Shown in pieces: positions 52,195-60,366 of a DNA stretch of 64,000 bases; positions within the stretch are counted from its first letter, which is position 1, and every line of letters starts with the position of its first letter. Under the pieces are notes generated by a model. It ran no database searches and had not been told where the DNA came from. It worked only from the letters and a program-made list of their open reading frames with translations. The position numbers and the translations under genes are program-made. Source of the DNA: Candidatus Sulfotelmatobacter sp. (GTDB lineage: Bacteria > Acidobacteriota > Terriglobia > Terriglobales > Acidobacteriaceae). The stretch lies in assembly GCA_030041475.1 (NCBI GenBank), contig JASHNU010000079.1:1-64000 (forward strand). The letters run 5' to 3'.

Positions 52195-52298
52195 AGCGGC
52201 TAAAGCCGCTAAGGCTTGTAATTGATGATCTCGCAGCGCTAAAGCGCTGCGCCACCCAACAGCTAAAATTCACCGCAGAGGCACAGAGAGACGGAGAA
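52195..52298. repeat. Palindromic repeats before ribH
   Basis: AGCGGCTAAAGCCGCT at 52195-52210 and GCAGCGCTAAAGCGCTGC at 52233-52250 belong to the CTAAAG palindrome family. A CACCGCAGAGGCACAGAGAG copy follows at about 52271-52290. Confidence 0.85.
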
Positions 52299-52308
52299 GA
52301 AGGTCAAA

Positions 52309-52929
52309 TTGAAAGTGGAGTCCGTGCCGGAGCCACCGGTTCCTGCCTTGGAGGGAAAGCTGGACGCTTCCGGCAGGCGCTTCGCGGTTGTGGTTTCGCG
52401 GTTCAATGCGTTTATCACGGAGCGGCTGCTATTGAGCACCTGCGATGGTCTGTTGCGCATGGGCGCCGCGAAGAAAGACATCGCCGTAGTGCGCGTGCCC
52501 GGCGCGTTTGAGATTCCATCCGCAGCGCGGACTCTCGCCGAAACGAAAAAATATGACGCGATCATTTGTCTTGGCTGCCTGCTGCGCGGCGACACGGCGC
52601 ACTACGACGTCATCGTGAACGAAGTCACGCGCGGGATCGGACAGTCGGCGCAAGAGACGGGAGTGTCGCACGCGTTTGGCGTGCTGACTTGCGACACGCT
52701 GGACCAGGCGATCGACCGCGCAGGCTTGAAGATGGGAAATAAGGGATTCGACGCAGCACTGGCGGCAGTGGAGATGGCGTCGTTGAAGAAAGTCGTCAGC
52801 CGTCAGTCCTCAGTCGTTAGGAAAAAGCAGGTTCCTCCTTCTCGCTCCACGAGGCGTCGGAATGACAAAGGGCACGGCAAGAAATCAGTGCGCAGGAATA
52901 CCGGGCGCAATTTCCCCCCTCTACAGTAA
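52309..52929 (+). CDS. ribH: 6,7-dimethyl-8-ribityllumazine synthase with repeat-derived tail
   Basis: A 206-residue riboflavin enzyme joining the pyrimidine and a four-carbon unit. TTG 52309 is the start with GAGAAGAAGG upstream. The core runs FAVVVSRFNAFITERLL, VPGAFEIPSAARTL, and LLRGDTAHYDVIVNEVTRGI with the catalytic His. The family core ends near residue 160 (AAVEMASLKK). The last 45 residues (SRQSSVVRKKQVPPSRSTRR and so on) are encoded by intergenic repeats at about 52793-52929 and are an unusual basic extension. It lies 33 bases before nusB. Confidence 0.92.
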   Translation: MKVESVPEPPVPALEGKLDASGRRFAVVVSRFNAFITERLLLSTCDGLLRMGAAKKDIAVVRVPGAFEIPSAARTLAETKKYDAIICLGCLLRGDTAHYDVIVNEVTRGIGQSAQETGVSHAFGVLTCDTLDQAIDRAGLKMGNKGFDAALAAVEMASLKKVVSRQSSVVRKKQVPPSRSTRRRNDKGHGKKSVRRNTGRNFPPLQ

Positions 52930-52965
52930 ACTGACGGCTGATCACTGATAACTGAGGACTGAGTG
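52796..52965. repeat. Inverted-repeat pair spanning the ribH tail and ribH-nusB spacer
   Basis: GTCAGCCGTCAGTCCTCAGT at 52796-52815 is matched by an inverted copy, CTGACGGCTG at 52931-52940 with ACTGAGGACTGAG at 52951-52963. Between them is a CTCCACGAGGCGTCGGAATG copy (about 52847-52866). Only the part 52796-52929 is translated, as the end of ribH. Confidence 0.75.
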
Positions 52966-53379
52966 GGCACACGACGTAAATCGCGCGAACTCGCGCTGCA
53001 GATGCTGTTCCAGTCCGACATGGGCAAGCAGGACGCCGAGCAGGTGCGACGGACGTTCTGGGCCGAACATGGAACGGCGAGCGCCGAGGTGCGCGGGTTC
53101 GCCGAGGATTTGTTTCGGGTCGCGATCGGCCGCGGCAGCGAAATTGACGGCCTGATCGAGCGTCACGCCGAGCACTGGCGCATGGAGCGCATGGCGGCGG
53201 TGGACCGCAATCTGCTGCGCGCGGCCGTGGCTGAATTTCTGGCGTATCCGGAAACGCCGAGGGCGGTGGTGATCAACGAAGCACTGGAGATTGCGCGTAA
53301 GTTTTCCACGCCCGAGTCGGTGCACTTCGTCAACGGGGTGCTCGACAGCGTAGGGAAAGAGCTGGGAAGCGGCGGTTAA
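52963..53379 (+). CDS. nusB: Transcription antitermination factor NusB
   Basis: A 138-residue RNA-binding helical protein that acts with NusE, NusA and NusG in rRNA antitermination. It starts at GTG 52963, inside the inverted-repeat pair. The pattern RRKSRELALQMLFQSDMG, VDRNLLRAAVAEFLAYPETP, RAVVINEALEIARKFSTPES and FVNGVLDSVGKEL is complete. ribH-nusB is a common gene pair. Confidence 0.95.
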   Translation: MGTRRKSRELALQMLFQSDMGKQDAEQVRRTFWAEHGTASAEVRGFAEDLFRVAIGRGSEIDGLIERHAEHWRMERMAAVDRNLLRAAVAEFLAYPETPRAVVINEALEIARKFSTPESVHFVNGVLDSVGKELGSGG

Positions 53380-53429
53380 GGGACGCGCGTCCGTCGCGGC
53401 GCGGCGTTTCTTATAAAATCCGCGCGCCG

Positions 53430-53487
53430 CAGGGCGCGGCTCGCCTAGATCCTTCGCTGCGCAAAGAACGCTTGCTCAGGATGACAA
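53430..53487. repeat. Dispersed repeat ending CTCAGGATGACAAG
   Basis: The sequence GATCCTTCGCTGCGCAAAGA and GCTTGCTCAGGATGACAAG follows nusB, and the stem GCGGCGCGGCG/CGCGCCGC at about 53396-53431 lies before it. It sits between convergent genes. Confidence 0.8.
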
Positions 53488-53511
53488 GAGAATACACACT
53501 CCTGGTCCTTC

Positions 53512-55902
53512 CTACGGCTTCACCACCAGCAGATCAAACGAGCAGGGCCCGGCGGTCAGCCCGCCTTCGATGCAAAACGGATTCAGGATATCGGGCAAGT
53601 TGGGGAACTGAAAAGGAATCAGGTCGCTGCCGTTCAACCCGGTCGTGACCTGGTGCAGCATGCCGTCGTTGCCGGCGACCAAAATGAAGCCGGTATCGAT
53701 GGTCGCGCCGCCCGTCACTGGCGCCGCGTTGTTGGCCAGAGAAATGCCGCCGACCCAGGCGGCTGCGGGGAAATAATAAGTCAGAATTGAGTTCTGGTTA
53801 CTGGCCATCACATAAATCGTGCTGGCGTCGGGCGAGACGAAGAAATTAATGGCCTCGACGGTGCCCTGCTCGAACTGGAGGCGTTGCACCAGAACCGGCG
53901 GGGGCGCGCCGCTGATGAAGCTCGCAGTCAAGGGGCAGCCGGTTCCAGTCTGCTGGGTGGTGAGAATGTCGATCCCGGTCGCGTCGAGAATGAGCACGTG
54001 CTCGCCGTTGGGGATGAGATACCCGGAGGTGTCCAGACCGTTGAGCAGCGGCGAGGGCAACACTTTCATGACCTTGGCCGCAGCGGGTAAAGCAACCGTG
54101 GCTGCTACCTGATTGTTGCAGGTGTCGAACAGGGTGAGATTTGCCGCACCTGTGCTCGGCGAGGACTCGGCTACATACGCGAAGGCACCATTATTGGAGA
54201 ACGCAATGGCGTCTACCTGCGGGAGCGCCGGCGGGATGAGTGGGATGATCTGCAAGGATTGCAGACTGGAATACACGTAGAGATTCGGATTGTTGTTGTT
54301 GTCGAATCCGAAGATGAAGGCCTTCAGTTCGTCCGGCGAAAAACCAGCGGTCGTGGCTCCGTCGATGTTGAGCGCGATTACGTTGAGGGATTGGCCGGAG
54401 GATACTGGGATGTAAACCTGATTCGGAGAATGGATCGTGTCCGAAAAGACCGCCATGTCCCCCTTGGGGGAAACGGCTATTACCTGACCAGTCACCGAAC
54501 CCAGTAGTGAAAATGGAGAAGAGCCGGTCCCGCCCACATTCCCAGGAGACACTGCGAGCGCCCCGAATTCGCTCCCCATGTAGGCCTTGTCGCCCGCGAG
54601 GTCGAAGAGCAGGGAGTTAGGAGAAGAAGGCGACCCGCTCGGGCTGCCCGCCTGCGCTTTTGTCGTCGACACGTTGTAGAACACAGTGGTGCAGATTGAG
54701 GGCGGCAGGCCAGAGCATCCGAAACTGCTGGCCAGCATCGTGGCTGAAGCGGTGGAACCGATCACCAGGCCTGAGATAGGTGTGGCCGGATAGACCGCCT
54801 GCGTGGGAAATTGGACGTTGGGAAATAGCGGGAACCCGATGTTGCAGGTAGGCGGCGAACACGAGGCAGTGATGGCCGCGGCTCCGGTCGAGGGAAGTGT
54901 AACGGTACAAGTCAGCGTGCAGTTCGATCCCGGCAGGATCGCTCCCGACTGCGAAGAGATCCAGGTCAGCGGAATCTTGCTCAGTTGAATCGCGCCGTCC
55001 GTGTTGGGCAGAGACGTGTTCCCCTTCACGTCGGTGACAGTGGCTACGATGGTTTGCGTGAGAGTCGTCCCGCCCTTGGTCACCTCGAAGCTGGTTTGCC
55101 CGGAGCCGGCTTGGTTCATCTCCAGCTTGATGCTCTGGATCGGACATGTCTCAAAGTAGTTCAGGTTCGTGCCGGGCGGAGGTTGCTGGAACAACGTGCT
55201 GAATACCCCGCTGGCCTCGGCATAAATTTGAGTGATGCCGGGCGTCTCCGCCGTGACCGTGGCCTGGTTCGTGGCGACGTTATAAGCGACTCCCTGGTAA
55301 TAGACAAGATTGAGGAGCGGAGTAATCTTCACCACACTGCTGTTGTTCGCTGTCCAGATGAAAGGGCCGACCGACGACGTGATGTCGACGCCCTGACTGA
55401 AGGCGCGGGCGTCCACCGTCATGGTTTGGCTTTGCGACAGGCAGGGCTCCTGGATGGCCAGACCGTTGATCAAAATGCCGGTCACGGTGACGTTGTCGAT
55501 GGGCGGGTGAACATAAACCAGGGTGGTCGCGCTGGTTACGGATGAGGACGATGCCGAAGCGGTCACTAAAGCCAGGCCGGTTGCCCCCGGAGTGCAGATG
55601 CTGAAAGTGGCGTCCCAGTGGCCGCCGCATGCGGCGCCGTTAGGGGCGATGTTCAGAATCGTCGTATCGCTCGAGACAAAGGTGAAGGTCCCAGCAACAT
55701 TTTGACCGGAGCCGTTTCGGGCCGAGGCGGTGAAAATAATCACGCTGCCCTGCTGAAGTGACGCGGTCGGGGAGGGGTTGAGGATCACCGTTCCAGCGAA
55801 TGGAGAGACGCCGGCAGGCTTGTGCCCGCCGCAGCCGGAGAACGCCAAGACTGCAATTAATGCCATACCGAGCCACGGCATGATCGAACGCAATCTACTC
55901 AT
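53512..55902 (-). CDS. Exported lipoprotein with Ig-like and propeller-like domains
   Basis: A 796-residue lipoprotein with lipobox AFSGCGG (about residue 24). The N-terminal half (about 30-360) has several beta-sandwich stretches of the BIG type (TVILNPSPTASLQQGSVIIF, ATVTAETPGITQIYAEASGV). The C-terminal half (about 430-790) has repeats like those of a seven-bladed propeller (GDMAVFSDTIHSPNQVYIP, NGAFAYVAESSPSTGAANL, VSPDASTIYVMASNQNSIL). It is probably on the outer surface. No enzymatic motif is seen. Similar lipoproteins are frequent in Acidobacteriota. Confidence 0.75.
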   Translation of the reverse strand: MSRLRSIMPWLGMALIAVLAFSGCGGHKPAGVSPFAGTVILNPSPTASLQQGSVIIFTASARNGSGQNVAGTFTFVSSDTTILNIAPNGAACGGHWDATFSICTPGATGLALVTASASSSSVTSATTLVYVHPPIDNVTVTGILINGLAIQEPCLSQSQTMTVDARAFSQGVDITSSVGPFIWTANNSSVVKITPLLNLVYYQGVAYNVATNQATVTAETPGITQIYAEASGVFSTLFQQPPPGTNLNYFETCPIQSIKLEMNQAGSGQTSFEVTKGGTTLTQTIVATVTDVKGNTSLPNTDGAIQLSKIPLTWISSQSGAILPGSNCTLTCTVTLPSTGAAAITASCSPPTCNIGFPLFPNVQFPTQAVYPATPISGLVIGSTASATMLASSFGCSGLPPSICTTVFYNVSTTKAQAGSPSGSPSSPNSLLFDLAGDKAYMGSEFGALAVSPGNVGGTGSSPFSLLGSVTGQVIAVSPKGDMAVFSDTIHSPNQVYIPVSSGQSLNVIALNIDGATTAGFSPDELKAFIFGFDNNNNPNLYVYSSLQSLQIIPLIPPALPQVDAIAFSNNGAFAYVAESSPSTGAANLTLFDTCNNQVAATVALPAAAKVMKVLPSPLLNGLDTSGYLIPNGEHVLILDATGIDILTTQQTGTGCPLTASFISGAPPPVLVQRLQFEQGTVEAINFFVSPDASTIYVMASNQNSILTYYFPAAAWVGGISLANNAAPVTGGATIDTGFILVAGNDGMLHQVTTGLNGSDLIPFQFPNLPDILNPFCIEGGLTAGPCSFDLLVVKP

Positions 55903-56249
55903 CGAACCTACCCATGCAACCCACCCGTGAACTCCTCGTCAGTATTGGTCCCGGCTACGCGTTTGGGATCGCGCAGGAGACGCGGTTCAATAAAGTGGAA
56001 AACTGTAAGTGTAGAGGCTGCAACCGGAATCAGCAAGATCCGTACCGTCCCGGGGCGACCAGGCCTTGGACGAATCGAGTTTCGATCCTGCGGTATCATG
56101 GGATGCAATTTGGCATAGATTCCGTTGCTAGCCGCCCTCACACAACTCTGCATCGCATTCGACGTTTCGCCTGCGATAGTACGGCAGGCTTCTTTGGCGA
56201 GGGATTGTCCGGCTTAGCCGCTTTCCTCGAACTTATCCGATCTCCTCGC
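55903..56249. other. Spacer upstream of the lipoprotein gene
   Basis: This 347-base region lies between the E2 gene stop and the start of the lipoprotein gene, both on the minus strand. It holds no gene and only weak repeats. The direct repeat TCCGAT / CCGATTTC at about 56234-56260 is short. The lipoprotein promoter is expected here but is not obvious. Confidence 0.5.
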
Positions 56250-57554
56250 TCATCCGATTTCTTCACCCCAGGTTTCGAGATTCTTCTTTACCTGCGCCAT
56301 GAACTGGTCGGCAACGGCGCCGTCGATCAGGCGGTGATCGTAGCCGAGCGTCAGGTGGACGACAGAGCGGATGGCGATGGAATCCGTACCATCCTTGTCG
56401 GTGATGACGAGCGGCATCTTCGTGATGCCGCCCACACCCATGATGGCAGAATTCGGCTGATTGATGATGGGCAGTCCAAAGACGGCGCCGAACTGGCCGG
56501 GATTTGTGACCGTGAAGGTCGAGCCCTCGACGTCCTCTGGCTTGAGTTTCTTGGTGCGGGCCCGCTCGCCAAGATCGGTGATGCCGCGCTGCAGGCCGAG
56601 GAAGTTAAGGTCGCCGGCATTCTTCAGCACGGGGACGATCAGCCCCCAGTCGAGCGCAACCGCGATGCCGACGTTGATGTTGCGGTGGTAGCGAATGTTC
56701 TCGCCTTCGATGTTGGCGTTGACGATCGGCCACTGTTGCAGGGCCATGATGGCGGCGCGCACAAAGAACGGCATGAAGGTGAGGCGCACGCCGTGGCGCT
56801 GCTCGAATCCAGCCTTCTGCTTGTTGCGCAGGTTCACGATGCGGGTAAAGTCCACTTCGTACATGCAGTGAACGTGCGCGCTGGTGCGCCGCGACTCGAT
56901 CATGTGCTTGGCGATTAGCTTGCGCATGTTCGTCATGGGGACGAGATCGCCCGGATAAGGAGCTGGCGCGGCAGGCCGTGGAGTGGGAGCAACAGCCGCA
57001 GGCTGAGAGGATGCAGCCGGGACGGCAGAAGCAGCTTGAGCCGCCCCCCGGCTCTCGATGAACTGCATGATGTCCTGCTTGGTAATGCGGCCGCCAAGCC
57101 CGGTGCCGGCAACCTGTGAAAGCCTGACGCCGTGCTCGCGAGCGATCTTGCGCACAAGCGGGGAGGAACGAGCTTCCTCTTCCTGCTCCGTCGCAGCAAC
57201 GACTGCGGTGGGAGTGGGCGCGGGCGGCGGCACCGGCGCAGCTTTCTCTTCCTTCTTCGCAACGGGGGCGGGCTTCTCTGCGGCTGGTGCAGCCTTCGCC
57301 GGCGCAGCAGATTCGCCGTCCACCGCAATGGTGCCGACCACGGTGTTCACGCCGACGGTTGTGCCCTCGCTGACCTTAATTTCCTGCAGAACACCCGAGG
57401 CAGGAGCCGGAATTTCCGCGTCGACCTTGTCGGTCGAGATTTCGAACAGCGGCTCGTCGCGCTGGATTTTATCTCCCGGCTTCTTGAGCCACTTTGTGAT
57501 CGTGCCTTCGACGATGGATTCGCCCATCTGCGGCATGACGATATCAGTCGGCAT
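56250..57554 (-). CDS. 2-oxoacid dehydrogenase E2 (dihydrolipoyl acyltransferase)
   Basis: About 434 residues. The E2 core transfers the acyl group from the lipoyl arm to CoA. The lipoyl domain (residues 1-78) has the swinging-arm lysine in FEISTDKVDAEIPAP. An Ala/Pro-rich linker follows. The E1/E3-binding domain (about 130-170) is SPLVRKIAREHGVRLSQVAG. The acyltransferase domain runs to the end with the HxxxDG signature (TLGYDHRLIDGAVADQ). ATG 57554 has AAGGGAA upstream; the track start is 30 bases further and rejected. It is the last of the complex's genes on this strand, after E1-alpha, E1-beta and others. Confidence 0.95.
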   Translation of the reverse strand: MPTDIVMPQMGESIVEGTITKWLKKPGDKIQRDEPLFEISTDKVDAEIPAPASGVLQEIKVSEGTTVGVNTVVGTIAVDGESAAPAKAAPAAEKPAPVAKKEEKAAPVPPPAPTPTAVVAATEQEEEARSSPLVRKIAREHGVRLSQVAGTGLGGRITKQDIMQFIESRGAAQAASAVPAASSQPAAVAPTPRPAAPAPYPGDLVPMTNMRKLIAKHMIESRRTSAHVHCMYEVDFTRIVNLRNKQKAGFEQRHGVRLTFMPFFVRAAIMALQQWPIVNANIEGENIRYHRNINVGIAVALDWGLIVPVLKNAGDLNFLGLQRGITDLGERARTKKLKPEDVEGSTFTVTNPGQFGAVFGLPIINQPNSAIMGVGGITKMPLVITDKDGTDSIAIRSVVHLTLGYDHRLIDGAVADQFMAQVKKNLETWGEEIG

Positions 57555-57706
57555 GATTCCCTTCCATGCGGCCCACGGTTCCAACAGAGGGCCGGGTGCA
57601 ATCGCATATTATAAAGGGAATTAGTAACCTCGAGCGGCGCGTGTCGCCGCAGCCTCATGAAAGGCGATCCCGCATTGGCTAAAGTCGCGTTCTTGACCGA
57701 CATAAT

Positions 57707-57732
57707 GGCACAACTGAAGTCGTGCCCTTCCC
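57707..57732. repeat. Second copy of the ACTGAAGTCGTG palindrome
   Basis: GGCACAACTGAAGTCGTGCC followed by CTTCCC repeats almost exactly the copy at 5499-5524, 52 kb away. Confidence 0.85.
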
Positions 57733-57769
57733 GTTTTTGCCCGCAGCACCAGACGCGTTACGACCACGG

Positions 57770-58354
57770 CTAGTGGTGGTCGTGTTTCTCCTTGCTGGTC
57801 TTTTCGTTCTTCTCGTCGTCCTTCTTCTCGCCCGCCGTGGGGGCAGCGCCGAAGCTGGTTTTCCAATATTCCTGGACAGCGGGCGGGAGCTTATCCATGT
57901 GAGACAGGAACATGGTTACTTTCCACATGTCCGGCTCAGCGAGAGTCTTGTCCCAGGCGGGCATGCCGGTGTAACGAATGCCCGTGCGCATGGTGTAGAA
58001 GATGTGCCATTCGGGATCGTCGGGCGGATCGGAAATGAGATTTGGGGGCGGCGGATAGAACGAGTTGGCCAGCGTGGAGGGCTTGCGGTCGAGGCCTCCA
58101 TGGCAGAGTGCGCAGTTCATGGTGTACAGCTTCATGCCGTCAATCAGGTTGGCGTCGGTGGGCGTGAACGGATTGGCCGCGTGAGGAGCGTGGCGCTCGG
58201 TGTAGGCATCGACGGCGCCCATCGCGAGGTGCCGCTCCCAGTGCGGCGGTTCGACGTTCGAGGGGGTGGGGAAAAATCCGAGCAGTGCGAACCCGAGTCC
58301 GCCCAGAATGATGACGAGTAGCGTTACGATCACGCCGAAAACGAACTTACCCAA
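57770..58354 (-). CDS. Membrane-anchored cytochrome c
   Basis: A 194-residue protein with an N-terminal anchor helix (FVFGVIVTLLVIILGGLGFA) and one haem-binding motif CALCH (about residues 81-85). A methionine in RYTGMPAWDKTLAE is the likely axial ligand. The C-terminus ends in a highly charged tail (EKKDDEKNEKTSKEKHDHH) with histidines. It would carry electrons on the outer side of the inner membrane. It stands between the E2 gene and an ADP-ribosylglycohydrolase gene; the link to the 2-oxoacid dehydrogenase is unclear. Confidence 0.9.
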   Translation of the reverse strand: MGKFVFGVIVTLLVIILGGLGFALLGFFPTPSNVEPPHWERHLAMGAVDAYTERHAPHAANPFTPTDANLIDGMKLYTMNCALCHGGLDRKPSTLANSFYPPPPNLISDPPDDPEWHIFYTMRTGIRYTGMPAWDKTLAEPDMWKVTMFLSHMDKLPPAVQEYWKTSFGAAPTAGEKKDDEKNEKTSKEKHDHH

Positions 58355-58410
58355 GAGGCCTCTCTTTCGTGGGATGACAGAGTATTTTGGCAGATGGGCA
58401 GGGCGGGAGG

Positions 58411-59343
58411 CTAGTTTTCCGGCCTTGAATCGAGGAACCAGAGAGGAAGCGGCTCCCGCGATTCAAGCCAGGCCTTCGGAATGCTTTCGACGCCGGCTGA
58501 CACCGCTACGATTCCGCCGACGATGGCGCATGTGGTGTCACGGTCGCCAAGGCCGCTGACAGTGGTCCAGAGAGCATCTTCGTAATTCCCGAGATGATGC
58601 GCAGCGACCCACAAGCAAAACGGTACGGTGTCTTGCGCACTGACTCTGGCGCCATTGCCTAGAATGGCGACTGCTTTTTCCACGGTTGTGTCATCCGCGA
58701 AATCGCGGGCTTGCGTGATCCCGTCGCGGACCTCGCTTTCAGGCGTTCCCTGGGAAATCACTTCCAGAAATTGTCGAGCATCCATCGGCGAACTTTTGTT
58801 CTTCCATGCCAGGCCTGCCCCCACGGCGACGGCGATCGCACCGGCGACCCCTTCTGAATGACTGTGCGTGATCAGAGCGGAAAGTTCTGCCTGCTTGACT
58901 AGCGTTTCAGGATCATCCGCGAAGAAGGCACCCAGCGGAGCGACGCGCATCGCGGCACCGTTTCCGAAGGATCCTTTTCCGTTAAACAATTGGGGTGCAA
59001 GGTGCTTCCAGTGTTTTGGATTTTGCGCGAGTTCTGGAAGCAGAGGGTGCATGGCAGCGCCGTAGCCCCGATGAGGGTCTGCAAGGAAGCGTCTGCCGAA
59101 ATTCTCTGCCAATCGCTCTGGTTGAATCTCACCGAATTCCTCGAGGATCTCTGTGATTGCAAGTGCCATGGCGGTGTCATCTGTGTAGCGCCAGGGCCGA
59201 GACGGAACAGCACGTTGTGCAATTAGAGATCGCGCGACCTCCGGATGCCGGAAGAATCGTTCGCCAAAAGCGTCGCCGCAGCTCAATCCTTGAAGTGAAT
59301 GCACCGCTCTCATCATTCTCTCGTTCAGCGGCAATTCGGACAT
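58411..59343 (-). CDS. ADP-ribosylglycohydrolase
   Basis: A 310-residue enzyme of the DraG/ARH family that removes ADP-ribose from target proteins. The Mg-binding motifs are seen in GLSCGDAFGERF, WRYTDDTAMALAITEI and SGLGDRDTTCAIVGGIV. Length fits. The ATG at 59343 lies one base after the E1-beta stop (TGA C ATG), which suggests translational coupling to the E1-beta gene. No DraT-like transferase is nearby. Its target is unknown. Confidence 0.93.
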   Translation of the reverse strand: MSELPLNERMMRAVHSLQGLSCGDAFGERFFRHPEVARSLIAQRAVPSRPWRYTDDTAMALAITEILEEFGEIQPERLAENFGRRFLADPHRGYGAAMHPLLPELAQNPKHWKHLAPQLFNGKGSFGNGAAMRVAPLGAFFADDPETLVKQAELSALITHSHSEGVAGAIAVAVGAGLAWKNKSSPMDARQFLEVISQGTPESEVRDGITQARDFADDTTVEKAVAILGNGARVSAQDTVPFCLWVAAHHLGNYEDALWTTVSGLGDRDTTCAIVGGIVAVSAGVESIPKAWLESREPLPLWFLDSRPEN

Positions 59344-59344
59344 G

Positions 59345-60316
59345 TCAATAGGCTTTCAGGCGGCGGGATTCGCGGACGACGTCTTCCACCTTCGGCAGAT
59401 AGTAGTGCTCTTGCGGCGGGGAAAACGGGATCGCGCTGTCGAGCCCGGCGATGCGGACGATCGGGCCGTCGAGATCATCGAAGGCTTCTTCGTTGATGAT
59501 GGCGGCGATTTCTCCGGCCAAACCTCCGGTGCGGGAGTGCTCGTGGAGGACGATAACTTTGTTCGTCTTCTTCACAGTCTCTGCAATCGCTGAGCGATCG
59601 ATGGGGACGAGCGAGCGCAGGTCGAGGATCTCGATGTCGATGCCTTCGTTTCTCAGAACCTCGGAAGCCTCCAATGCCGTGTGCACCATCGCCGCGTAGG
59701 TGATCACGCTCAGGTCTCTGCCTTCCCGCGCCAGGCGCGCCCTCCCGATGGGAACAACGTAATCGTCCTTCGGCACTTCTTCCTTGATCCGCCGATACAG
59801 ATACTTGTGCTCGAAGAAGAGGCAGGGATTATTGTCGCGGATGGCGGATTTGATGAGGCCTTTCGCGTCGTAGGGCGTGGCCGGGCAGATGACTTTGAGA
59901 CCGGGGTTGTGGACGAACCACATCTCTGGATTCTGCGAATGGAACGGGCCGCCGTGGACGTATCCGCCGCTGGGGCCGCGCAGAACGAGCGGCACGGGCG
60001 CGCCCCACAAATAGTGCGTCTTGGCCACCATGTTGGAGATCTGGTTCATGGCGCAGGCGATGAAATCGATGAACTGAAATTCGGCGACGGGACGCATTCC
60101 CGTGAGCGATGCACCGAAGGCCGCTCCCACGATGGCGGACTCGGCGATGGGCGTGTCGATGACGCGCTCGGGCCCGAAGCGGTCGATGAAACCATCAGTG
60201 ACTTTAAAAGCCCCGCCGTAAATGCCGATGTCTTCACCCAGGCAGAAGACGGTGGGGTCGCGTTCCATTTCTTCCCAGATTCCCTGGCGGATGGCTTCGA
60301 GGTAGGTGAGGAGCAT
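59345..60316 (-). CDS. 2-oxoacid dehydrogenase E1 beta subunit
   Basis: A 323-residue subunit of the thiamine-diphosphate decarboxylase (pyruvate or branched-chain type). The transketolase-like fold is shown by VFCLGEDIGIYGGAFKVTDG, RVIDTPIAESAIVGAAFGAS and VLRGPSGGYVHGGPFHSQNP. It pairs with the E1 alpha gene 50 bases upstream, with a dispersed repeat in between. Its stop codon is one base from the next start. Substrate cannot be decided from sequence. Confidence 0.95.
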   Translation of the reverse strand: MLLTYLEAIRQGIWEEMERDPTVFCLGEDIGIYGGAFKVTDGFIDRFGPERVIDTPIAESAIVGAAFGASLTGMRPVAEFQFIDFIACAMNQISNMVAKTHYLWGAPVPLVLRGPSGGYVHGGPFHSQNPEMWFVHNPGLKVICPATPYDAKGLIKSAIRDNNPCLFFEHKYLYRRIKEEVPKDDYVVPIGRARLAREGRDLSVITYAAMVHTALEASEVLRNEGIDIEILDLRSLVPIDRSAIAETVKKTNKVIVLHEHSRTGGLAGEIAAIINEEAFDDLDGPIVRIAGLDSAIPFSPPQEHYYLPKVEDVVRESRRLKAY

Positions 60317-60329
60317 AAGGTTAGAAATT

Positions 60330-60365
60330 CATTGCTACGGATTCACGCGGATGAACACGGATTCT
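60330..60365. repeat. Dispersed repeat between E1-alpha and E1-beta genes
   Basis: ACGGATTCACGCGGATGAAC plus ACGGATTCTT is a copy of the CGGATTCACGCGG family within an operon. Confidence 0.8.
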
Positions 60366-60366
60366 T

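Noticed and set aside
55914-56918. 334-residue plus-strand frame opposite the E2 gene
   Set aside because: Shadow of the E2 acyltransferase domain; no protein-like motifs.
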